Shown: positions 9,950 to 18,767 of the stretch, piece by piece
Numbering within the stretch: position 1 is the stretch's first letter
Layout of the letters: the number at the start of each line of letters is the position of its first letter
NCBI GenBank assembly: GCA_032622095.1
Contig: CP136067.1
Coordinates: 55,283,899-55,347,898, forward strand
Direction of reading: 5' to 3'
DNA length: 64,000 nt
DNA from: Siphonodentalium dalli
Taxonomy: Eukaryota; Mollusca; Scaphopoda; Gadilida; Siphonodentaliidae
The notes under the pieces: generated by a model
Databases searched by the model: none
Seen by the model: the letters and a program-made list of their open reading frames with translations, nothing else
What the model was told of the DNA's origin: nothing
Made by a program: the position numbers and the translations under genes

Positions 9950-10316
9950 TCTCATATATATTTTGAAGACCTCTGTCTGTCTGTCTGTCATTTATACAAA
10001 TCTACGATTCTCGACCGATCAGGACGAAACTTGGAACATGTGTGTAGTTTGACCAGGCGGTCGTCGTTGTCGTATTGGCGAGCCCGTGCGACGCCCATGC
10101 AGCGCATGCGCAGACGAGATCTCGGAAACGGGTGGAGCTATCGACTTGAAATTTGCTATGTGAATGTATCTTGCCCCGGATACGAATTTTATCGGGTCGC
10201 CGAGCCAGTGCGACGCAAGCTTCGTGCATGCGCAGACGAGATCTCGGAAACGGGCGGAGCTATCGACTTGAAATTTGGTTTTTGAATAGCCCGGACAACG
10301 TCGGGCTCATCGGCTA
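9950..10316 (+). mobile_element. Helitron-like unit 4
   Basis: This is a shorter member of the same subfamily as unit 3. It starts TCTCATATATATTTTGAAG and ends GCCCGGACAACGTCGGGC followed by TCATCGGCTA, where the final G is lost. It holds two of the 122-bp units, with a GCGCATGCGC palindrome at 10102. Confidence 0.55.
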
Positions 10317-10853
10317 TCTCCTATATATTTTGAGACTTCCGTATATGTGTATATATATATATATATGTGTGTATGTGGGTACTTCATAGAATCGAAAACG
10401 GCTTGTCGGATCGAGCTCAAATTTGTGTGATTCTTATGTCTGTTCGTGCTTAGGGGTTCCCAGCAATGGGCGAGATTTTCATCGGGTCAGTTTTTTCCGC
10501 CCGAGGTGACCTTCACCTTGAAACGGGTACCCACAAATGATCTAATATATATTTTGGGACTTCTGTCTGTTTATTTGTCTGCTAGCTATGGCCGGGAAAA
10601 CTGCTGGACGGATTTCGACGAAATTTGATACCTACGGGTAATTTTATCCGGGGAGTGTTTTTGACGGATCAAATCGTTACCCCGACCTTACCTTGACCTT
10701 CAAAATGGTCAATTCAAGGTCAAATCGGGTAAAACTGACGGATTTCGACGAAATTTGATACCTAGGGTTACTTTTGTCCGGGTAGTGTTTTGGATGGGTC
10801 AAATAGTGACTCCGACCTGACCTTGACCTTCAAAATGGTCAATTCAAGGTCAA
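10317..10853 (+). mobile_element. Helitron-like units 5 and 6, 3' end missing
   Basis: A unit starting TCTCCTATATATTTTGAG is interrupted at 10541 by another start, TCTAATATATATTTTGGG. The second unit carries the GACCTTGACCTTC minisatellite and loses similarity near 10853 without reaching a hairpin/CTAG end. Its last portion lies inside the 1,904-bp direct repeat that starts at 10621. Confidence 0.5.
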
Positions 10854-10992
10854 GTATTATATAAATCAGACATTCGCTCTCTCACTGGGTGGTGTGGATA
10901 AAACTGATTCCCGGAAACGACTCGCATAAGCACACACGCTTGATGTCGAATCCGGTCCATGTAATTTTTGTTGTATTCATGGAATAAATACT

Positions 10993-11170
10993 GTTTAAAA
11001 CCAACATTGGATAGATCATGTCATAAATTTCTACTCTGGCTAGCGCCCATAGATATCATATTCCACCAGTACAAAACCTTGGAACTTTTTGAAGTTTTGA
11101 CAGGGAACTTTATAGTGTAAAAACAAATTATTAGTTATTATCTGTTCCTTAATAATGTACTTCACTGTAG
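10993..11170 (+). repeat. Foldback left arm without its partner
   Basis: This is the copy of 14937..15114 inside the left 1,904-bp repeat. Its complementary arm exists only at 16451..16652, so the left repeat copy was cut in the middle of the foldback. Confidence 0.8.
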
Positions 11171-11334
11171 GTGAAGATACCAACTCGAAATTGCATTTTT
11201 TTTGTGAGCCAATATCGCAAAAAAAACATTGAACTAATTACCCAGGAAAAAAATCCACAATTGTAAGCGACGCAAAGAAAAATCGCTCACAAATTCACTT
11301 AAATCGTAAAAATTCGAGTCGAGACCTGCACATA

Positions 11335-11342
11335 CAGTGAAG
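11335..11342 (+). repeat. 8-bp target-site duplication (left)
   Basis: CAGTGAAG, repeated at 12507..12514 immediately outside the opposite TIR. Confidence 0.85.
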
Positions 11343-12506
11343 TTAGTCCAAGTCTTCTCGTACTAAAACCGGCTAAGATATTGGGATGGAGGTGCCGGTC
11401 TTTAGTCCGAGTTCCAGGCCCATGCATTCTTATGACACGACTTAAGCGTTAGTGACCAGCTCAAATAAAACCACAATTATATGAAATAAAATATCACAAT
11501 TGCGACAATAAACGGATATTTTCCGCAGAAGACATGCTATTTTATCTGAAACCCACATCAGTTGTGAATTTAAAACGGTAATTTAATGCGAAAAGAGACA
11601 TTTACCTCAATGTTTACAATTTTTTTAAAGTATGCGAACTCGGTTGACCTCGCGAACTGTGTTCGGCATTTTCCGTTGAAAATATTCCGTAGATTTTGGA
11701 CAACAACGCAAATTACGATGAATTCTCCATTGTAATCGTAATTATGTGTGTCAATAAATAAAATAATAAATAGATTAATTAAACATTGGAGATATAAATG
11801 TAATACACTAAATAAATGAACCTGAAGTTTGAAAAGTCCCACTAAAACGGAAGAACTATATTTCGAAACTGTGTGATTAGGTTCTCCGATTATTTTATCA
11901 ACACAGATGTCATAATGCACATCACACGCATGGCAACTTGGCAAGTCAGACACAAGAGTTCTAATTTGCTCCAATTTTGACAAGTTGCTTGCGAAAATTG
12001 TCAACAAAACTACCGTTCTGATCCTCCATTATGTCATTAAGTTTTTAGTGCGGGAATTGTTCTGAAAGCACATAGAAAACTGGACTTTCGGGCGATCGGT
12101 TTTCGCCATTTTTGTTCGGAAAACCCGCGCTATATATAGAAACGGAAAGTAGAATTCCCAGATTATGCCGAACTTATTCGGACCACTTCGGCTTTCGGTT
12201 AAAACGTAAACAAACAGAGAAACAAATCGATGTTTGTGTCAATCAACCGGAATATTCTATGTGTAATTTAACATTAAAGTTAGATTATTATACACCATTA
12301 TGACCATAAGATGTAAGCCTTTCCGATGTATATAGCATCATGTATTGATTTGCTAGGTAAATCTAGTAAAATACACCACAAATTCCCGCCATAGATCGTG
12401 GGCGTAAGTCGTGTCATAGGATTGGTATACAAGCGGTCTTGGACTAAAGACCGGCACCTCCATCCCAATATCTTAGCCGGTTTTAGTACGAGAAGACTTG
12501 GACTAA
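11343..12506. mobile_element. DNA transposon with long TIRs and 8-bp TSD, 1,164 bp
   Basis: The ends, TTAGTCCAAGTCTTCTCG and its complement, begin terminal inverted repeats that are essentially identical for about 70 bp and continue imperfectly to about 110 bp. An 8-bp duplication, CAGTGAAG, flanks both ends. Eight-base duplications are typical of hAT, P, Merlin and Zisupton superfamilies, but the terminal bases match none decisively. Inside, the minus strand has a TATA-like run near 12131 and possible short starting exons near 12100 and 12031. A 145-codon open frame (11570..12007) shows no recognised domain. It is probably a deletion derivative that kept the promoter end. The second copy is 15287..16450. 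Confidence 0.85.
11570..12007 (-). CDS. Unrecognised 145-codon frame inside the TIR element
   Basis: The frame opens with a TTG, so the start is uncertain. Its N-terminal part has a Cys-rich segment (SCHACDVHYDIC) and a CAG-GT junction after the residues LFKLQ that could be a splice donor. The C-terminal half is AT-rich and hydrophobic, and looks like intron read-through. I recognise no transposase domain. The frame is intact in both duplicate copies, but that only reflects their identity. Confidence 0.25.
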   Translation of the reverse strand: MLTIFASNLSKLEQIRTLVSDLPSCHACDVHYDICVDKIIGEPNHTVSKYSSSVLVGLFKLQVHLFSVLHLYLQCLINLFIILFIDTHNYDYNGEFIVICVVVQNLRNIFNGKCRTQFARSTEFAYFKKIVNIEVNVSFRIKLPF

Positions 12507-12779
12507 CAGTGAAGTATATTATTATATATCTTTATTTTCCTCCATATGATGAAGAGATGTCAAATACAATCACGAAAATTTAACATATATACAATTAGAA
12601 AACATGACCACACAAAAAGTATAAATATGTCATATCTATACAAATAACAATTAGAATAATAACACAACACACGCAGCATCTATTTACATAATTTCATTCT
12701 CATGCACACCTACGCCTACCATTGCATTAGTTATAGGCATACACATAGTCCTTCTGTCTGACACGCACATACAGACGAC

Positions 12780-12909
12780 GTCCCCATACACGACACATGC
12801 ATACATATATACATACATACATACATACACACATACATACATACATTCATACATACATACACATACAAAACATACCTCAATTCACACACACATTAAAATA
12901 CTTACAAAC

Positions 12910-12948
<39 letters not shown>

Positions 12949-13075
12949 GCCATATACACATATACATATATATATATATATTTATATATATATACATATA
13001 TATACACATACATACATATATACATACACACATACACATACATACACATATACATATATATATGTATGCAATGCA
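12780..13075. repeat. ACAT / AT microsatellites
   Basis: Runs of (ATAC)n, (CATA)n and (AT)n fill the 3' untranslated part of LINE c. Open frames across this block are artefacts of the repeat. Confidence 0.9.
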
Positions 13076-13312
13076 TATTTTAATACAAGCAACATATCAG
13101 ACATCCCTTACACACCTACACATGTCAGCATACATGAACAAAACAAACATAAATGTACGTTATTACGTGCACACAGCTACCACTCACCAGATATACAAAG
13201 TTACACTGGCGTCAAGGCACGTAGATTGGACGGACAGACATAACTATATATAGATGACATCATAGATAATCATACAGTCAAGTAGACATATATTTTAGTT
13301 AAGCATCATTCA

Positions 13313-14554
13313 TTAGGGTACGGTTACTGAAACCATTGGTGTTTGTTCGATTCTACGATAGGCTTTCCATAAGCAAAATGTGCTATTTACCATGAAGTTT
13401 GTGAACAGGTCTGGCTCTTCAATTTCGTCGAACAAATCCGGCGGACGTGCAGTTAAAAATACTTCCAGTTGTGTACGCGGATTGTAGCTATCCATTTTAA
13501 GTGAGCACGGAATACCGAAGAGATTTAGTAATTCATACCATATGTCATTTCTAAGTTCCAGAATCATAGGACAATGTATGATTACATGTAAGGGCAGATC
13601 GTCAAACTCCGCACCACATCTGCAGTTACAATGTGTCTGTTCGGTACAGGCTATTATGTTTGCAACAGTTAGGTATGCCGCCTTGTTTGTCGGAAACTTG
13701 CGACAGGACTTCCACAGGCACGACAGTGAGAGTGTAGGGTGAATATTATGGAAACGGTGGAGTGTTGGATCCGCGTTTCCAGAGAGTTCCCAGATTGAGT
13801 TAGAGGTTTCGACGATTGCATTTCGAACGATTTGCTTCCATGATGACCTATCCGGAAATGCACATTTTGATACATACTTTGTTAAATAATGCATAAGTCG
13901 GTGATTTGCAAGGACATCTGCGATATCGGCAATGAATGAATCGGCTGATACGCCGGAGATAAAGTATGAGTGTAGCCTAAGTAAAAATACAGATTTCGCT
14001 GCCTTGTCTGTAGATAAATGACATAGACTGCCCAGAAGTAGGAGTTTTTTCTTATCCACAAAGCTTTTGACATTGCCGATACCCAGGAGTCCTTCCACTA
14101 CATTTGTGCGCGTGTGCATACGAAGACCTTGTATTTTCTTTAGACAAAAACGGTGAGATCTTTCCAATGATAGGGTGTCTGAGTCTGACATGCCACATAA
14201 TAGTTCACACCCAAATAGGCCTCGTGGCACAATGATTGACGTGTACATTTTTAAACTGCTAGTGGGTGTTATTCCTCCAGCATACATGCCTACGTTTGTT
14301 AGTGCGAAATAGCTTGAACGGAGTTTTTGTTTAATTTCTGTTGTGAAGTTACTCGTCTGGTTATATTTATGGAGCGGGATTCCAAGGTGTGTCAGATTAT
14401 CGACTTCAGCTACATGTTTGTCACAGAGAATCCACGATCTATCAACAGAAGCCTTTGCGTGTTCATTTTTGTTTTCATTAAAGACGATAATTACTGACTT
14501 TTGCTCGTTGTACTTGTATCTCCATTTACGACTGTATTTAGTGCAAATATTCAT
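13313..14554 (-). CDS. LINE c reverse transcriptase, C-terminal part
   Basis: This intact 413-codon frame lacks the RT palm, including YxDD, through truncation of the element. It begins in the region after the catalytic motif (KWRYKYNEQKSVIIVFNE), then HLGIPL, then the thumb (GMYAGGITPTSSLKMYTSI, FGCELLCGM, HRFCLKKIQGLRMHTRT). A Cys/His cluster CRCGAEFDDLPLHVIIHC lies near residues 318-335, the usual place for a zinc-knuckle-like motif in such polyproteins. The frame actually continues upstream to the junction at 14564, so the methionine is internal. It has no independent cellular role. The RT-derived origin is confident; the clade is uncertain. Confidence 0.8.
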   Translation of the reverse strand: MNICTKYSRKWRYKYNEQKSVIIVFNENKNEHAKASVDRSWILCDKHVAEVDNLTHLGIPLHKYNQTSNFTTEIKQKLRSSYFALTNVGMYAGGITPTSSLKMYTSIIVPRGLFGCELLCGMSDSDTLSLERSHRFCLKKIQGLRMHTRTNVVEGLLGIGNVKSFVDKKKLLLLGSLCHLSTDKAAKSVFLLRLHSYFISGVSADSFIADIADVLANHRLMHYLTKYVSKCAFPDRSSWKQIVRNAIVETSNSIWELSGNADPTLHRFHNIHPTLSLSCLWKSCRKFPTNKAAYLTVANIIACTEQTHCNCRCGAEFDDLPLHVIIHCPMILELRNDIWYELLNLFGIPCSLKMDSYNPRTQLEVFLTARPPDLFDEIEEPDLFTNFMVNSTFCLWKAYRRIEQTPMVSVTVP

Positions 14555-14936
14555 AAGGTGTTGTAAATTTGATACCTACGGGTAATTTTATCCGGGGAGT
14601 GTTTTTGACGGATCAAATCGTTACCCCGACCTTACCTTGACCTTCAAAATGGTCAATTCAAGGTCAAATCGGGTAAAACTGACGGATTTCGACGAAATTT
14701 GATACCTAGGGTTACTTTTGTCCGGGTAGTGTTTTGGATGGGTCAAATAGTGACTCCGACCTGACCTTGACCTTCAAAATGGTCAATTCAAGGTCAAGTA
14801 TTATATAAATCAGACATTCGCTCTCTCACTGGGTGGTGTGGATAAAACTGATTCCCGGAAACGACTCGCATAAGCACACACGCTTGATGTCGAATCCGGT
14901 CCATGTAATTTTTGTTGTATTCATGGAATAAATACT

Positions 14937-15114
14937 GTTTAAAACCAACATTGGATAGATCATGTCATAAATTTCTACTCTGGCTAGCGCCCATAGATAT
15001 CATATTCCACCAGTACAAAACCTTGGAACTTTTTGAAGTTTTGACAGGGAACTTTATAGTGTAAAAACAAATTATTAGTTATTATCTGTTCCTTAATAAT
15101 GTACTTCACTGTAG
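14937..15114 (+). repeat. Foldback left arm
   Basis: This pairs with 16451..16652: blocks such as TCTACTCTGGCTA, CATATTCCACCAGTAC and CCTTGGAACTTTTTGAAG are inverted there. The TIR transposon at 15287..16450 inserted into the loop of this older structure. Confidence 0.8.
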
Positions 15115-15286
15115 GTGAAGATACCAACTCGAAATTGCATTTTTTTTGTGAGCCAATATCGCAAAAAAAACATTGAACTAATTACCCAGGAAAAAAATCC
15201 ACAATTGTAAGCGACGCAAAGAAAAATCGCTCACAAATTCACTTAAATCGTAAAAATTCGAGTCGAGACCTGCACATACAGTGAAG

Positions 15287-16450
15287 TTAGTCCAAGTCTT
15301 CTCGTACTAAAACCGGCTAAGATATTGGGATGGAGGTGCCGGTCTTTAGTCCGAGTTCCAGGCCCATGCATTCTTATGACACGACTTAAGCGTTAGTGAC
15401 CAGCTCAAATAAAACCACAATTATATGAAATAAAATATCACAATTGCGACAATAAACGGATATTTTCCGCAGAAGACATGCTATTTTATCTGAAACCCAC
15501 ATCAGTTGTGAATTTAAAACGGTAATTTAATGCGAAAAGAGACATTTACCTCAATGTTTACAATTTTTTTAAAGTATGCGAACTCGGTTGACCTCGCGAA
15601 CTGTGTTCGGCATTTTCCGTTGAAAATATTCCGTAGATTTTGGACAACAACGCAAATTACGATGAATTCTCCATTGTAATCGTAATTATGTGTGTCAATA
15701 AATAAAATAATAAATAGATTAATTAAACATTGGAGATATAAATGTAATACACTAAATAAATGAACCTGAAGTTTGAAAAGTCCCACTAAAACGGAAGAAC
15801 TATATTTCGAAACTGTGTGATTAGGTTCTCCGATTATTTTATCAACACAGATGTCATAATGCACATCACACGCATGGCAACTTGGCAAGTCAGACACAAG
15901 AGTTCTAATTTGCTCCAATTTTGACAAGTTGCTTGCGAAAATTGTCAACAAAACTACCGTTCTGATCCTCCATTATGTCATTAAGTTTTTAGTGCGGGAA
16001 TTGTTCTGAAAGCACATAGAAAACTGGACTTTCGGGCGATCGGTTTTCGCCATTTTTGTTCGGAAAACCCGCGCTATATATAGAAACGGAAAGTAGAATT
16101 CCCAGATTATGCCGAACTTATTCGGACCACTTCGGCTTTCGGTTAAAACGTAAACAAACAGAGAAACAAATCGATGTTTGTGTCAATCAACCGGAATATT
16201 CTATGTGTAATTTAACATTAAAGTTAGATTATTATACACCATTATGACCATAAGATGTAAGCCTTTCCGATGTATATAGCATCATGTATTGATTTGCTAG
16301 GTAAATCTAGTAAAATACACCACAAATTCCCGCCATAGATCGTGGGCGTAAGTCGTGTCATAGGATTGGTATACAAGCGGTCTTGGACTAAAGACCGGCA
16401 CCTCCATCCCAATATCTTAGCCGGTTTTAGTACGAGAAGACTTGGACTAA
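15287..16450. mobile_element. Second copy of the 8-bp-TSD TIR transposon
   Basis: Same element as 11343..12506, carried along in the right 1,904-bp repeat, including its 145-codon internal frame (15514..15951 on the minus strand). It is flanked by CAGTGAAG on both sides. Here the surrounding foldback is complete, so this locus preserves the original insertion context. Confidence 0.85.
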
Positions 16451-16652
16451 CAGTGAAGTATATTATTAATGAACCGATAATAACTAAGAAATATATTCCC
16501 CGCGTTATTTTTTCGACTTTATAAAGTTCCCTGAAAAACTTCAAAAAGTTCCAAGGTTTTGTACTGGTGGAATATGAATATGATCTCTACGGGCGTTAGC
16601 CAGAGTAGAGATTCGTGGCATGATCTAATCATGATTCAAATCGTGTTAAAAC
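16451..16652 (-). repeat. Foldback right arm
   Basis: Imperfect reverse complement of 14937..15114 over nearly 180 bp, with small indels. It has no partner next to the left 1,904-bp copy. Confidence 0.8.
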
Positions 16653-17990
16653 TTCATCTTTTGAAAGTAGATATCTGACCATCAAAACCTCCTATTAATG
16701 GGTTCGTATAGTACGATCTACTTATTGTCTGGTATAAAACACGTATACTGAGTAGTTTGTTGTGTCAACGCAGACATGCAGAGCCACACAAATCTGAGGT
16801 CGGAAAGTGTACAAGATCTTCAATCAAGACACGAAAGCACCAGTGGAATCAAAAATAACATAAACCAGATTTAATGGAAGTATAGTACTCAGTTCAAAAG
16901 TCATAAAACACGTTATGAGGATAGAAAAATAAAGTTTAGCATGTAAGCACCATGTCACAGCAGGATTAAAAGCAACCACCTGTTTTGCGATGGAATGGTA
17001 TTAGAGAGCGAATATCCGATATATATATACACACCGACAAGAGGTATGAACTTAAATCCCATTACATCTTCAAACATGAAACATTTAAATGCAAGAGAGC
17101 AGTCTATATATAACCGTGATGGACGAACTTGCAAAAAGCTTTCTTCTTGTCGATTGAGGAGGTAATGCGTAATTTATGCCCCAACGCTGGCGCCTTGTTG
17201 AACACTATATCATTTTCGACATTCACGTGATAGAACAAAGACATGCTTCCAACTTATGTGCCATGCATCTTATCCATTTCTTTACTAAATGGATTCTACC
17301 AATATATACGTTATAACAGTATTCATTGGAATAGTCCATTATTTATTTGGAAGGTTGTTCGGGTAAAATGAGCAGACGACAGTATGACGAAAAGATAATA
17401 CAGAAGGACTCGTTTCTTGGTGGGACTCGTTTCTTGGTAGGAACATTTCCTAAGGGAACTATATATAGTCGTCGTTAATTGAGTAGTTAGTACATAAATA
17501 GTTAAAGCAGTGCAAGACTCATACACTGTCTGTAAAGTTATCCAAAATTATTTTTATTTTCACATATCCGCGTCCGATGGATCACGGCATTTGATGATAT
17601 ATTTTCAGCAATTAGTCAATGGGCACACATTTGATCTAAATCCGGAAACAAACACGGGTTACCCAGTTTAGATCTGTGTAATTTATTTTCGGTTATTGGT
17701 TACTTATTGCAAAAACATTTTTTCTCGGAAATCTAACCCCATTGCTGGGCAAAATAACTTCTAGATATAAGGCTGCGTTTACACGCTGGCAAATATTCCT
17801 GGTAATTCGAAAGGCAATTCGCCATTATAATGGGACATCGTGTGCCAAGATATGAACGACAGACTACTTATAAAATGCACACATTTCACTGTTCAATTCA
17901 CGATACACGATTGGACCAAATGCGGAGTTTCTATAGACAAATATCACAATGATATACATAACACATCTGAATCCAGATCTGAGGCTCATT
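16653..17990. other. Unassigned intergenic DNA
   Basis: No recognisable gene or repeat boundary is visible. Two GACTCGTTTCTTGGT blocks at about 17408 and 17425 form a tiny tandem repeat. Short frames, such as those around 17323 and 17840, lack domain features. Confidence 0.4.
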
Positions 17991-18151
17991 TAAGAAATGA
18001 ATGTAGTGGGTGTGTGTTATTGGGGGATACGACGCTGTGGTACATTGTGTAATCAGCGAAGCGGTTTACACTAAATGTGCACCCCCCCCCCCCGACGACC
18101 ATAGCGCCGTATCCCACGATAATTAACACACACCCACCTCATTCATTTCTT
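17991..18151. repeat. Foldback with C-tract in the loop
   Basis: The arms TAAGAAATGAATG...GTGGGTGTGTGTTA and their complement enclose a loop with a run of C residues near 18081. The match is imperfect but extends about 55 bp per arm. It is probably a MITE; no target duplication was resolved. Confidence 0.7.
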
Positions 18152-18757
18152 ATATTTATATAGCTTCTTGATGATTTATTCCCATAAAAAGCTGAGTGTA
18201 TTCTTATTTATTTTCGCAAAATGGCCGATAATTTGAGACTAGTCCACGCAGTCAGCCCGATATAAGATTTCAAACTCTTACATACAATTACATATAATTG
18301 TTGTACACTTGGTTTTTTGTTTTTTTAATTTCAAATCACGCAAATTATCATACCCAAAATGACGCCATTTATCGGATGGCACCATAAAACATATGTCCAT
18401 AACAGTCCATAAGAGTAAGAGGAAATTTGCATTGTAATCAGTCGTGAATACCATTCTTCGTGGATTTTATTTATACAAATCATTTAATTTTGGGAATCAA
18501 TTGTGTTTCTCCCATTCAGTATATTCATTCAGGTATGGTAGTTGGATTTCCTTAAATTAATGTGGACCATTTCAATGAGGTCTTTAGATTCTCAAAACGA
18601 AGCTCTTGTTCGGCGTAATTAATTTCACAGATAGTACATGTATATTGGGAGGTTAAGATTGAACAACTTTTAACTTCGCCCGTCATGCATAACAGACTAT
18701 AATGGAGGTTTCCACACATTCATAATTGAGAGGAACTTTCGGTTGCTAGGAAACAAG
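18152..18757. other. Unassigned intergenic DNA
   Basis: AT-rich sequence without a supported gene, repeat or structured element. Confidence 0.4.
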
Positions 18758-18767
18758 GCATCTGCAG
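18758..18767 (+). repeat. 10-bp target-site duplication (left)
   Basis: GCATCTGCAG, found again at 21298..21307 at the other end of the long-arm foldback. Confidence 0.85.

Larger units (their letters stand above)
10621..12524 (+). repeat. 1,904-bp direct repeat, left copy
   Basis: Every stretch I compared is identical to 14565..16468 at a constant offset of 3,944. The repeat includes minisatellite, one arm of a foldback, and a complete TIR transposon. Between the two copies lies only a 5'-truncated LINE (12525..14564). This copy continues leftward into its natural context (Helitron-like unit 6), while the right copy continues rightward into its own, as expected of a target duplication or a partial tandem duplication. 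A false duplication in assembly is also possible. Confidence 0.9.
12525..14564 (-). mobile_element. 5'-truncated LINE (LINE c) between 1,904-bp direct repeats
   Basis: The insert fits a LINE oriented on the minus strand. It is 5'-truncated at 14564, where the RT frame runs straight into the repeat with a few bases of microhomology. It encodes the RT thumb and C-terminal domain (13313..14554), has a microsatellite-rich 3' UTR (12780..13075), and ends at 12525 after AATAAAGATATA. The coding part is intact, consistent with recent insertion. The exact fit between the two repeat copies suggests the duplication and the insertion were one event. Confidence 0.8.
14565..16468 (+). repeat. 1,904-bp direct repeat, right copy
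   Basis: Identical partner of 10621..12524. It starts AAATTTGATACC directly after the LINE c sequence and ends in ATATTATTA, where it passes into the intact right arm of the foldback. This copy therefore keeps the original right-hand context. Confidence 0.9.

Noticed and set aside
9380-10285. Multiple 70-120-codon frames on both strands
   Set aside because: They follow the 122-bp repeat of the Helitron-like units and repeat the same peptide; artefacts of a stop-poor repeat.
12882-13076. Tyr/Ile/Val-repeat peptide
   Set aside because: Translation of AT and ACAT microsatellites.
10621-16468. LTR retrotransposon with 1,904-bp LTRs
   Set aside because: The repeats lack TG...CA ends, no gag/protease/integrase or primer-binding site is present, and the internal RT is of the non-LTR type.
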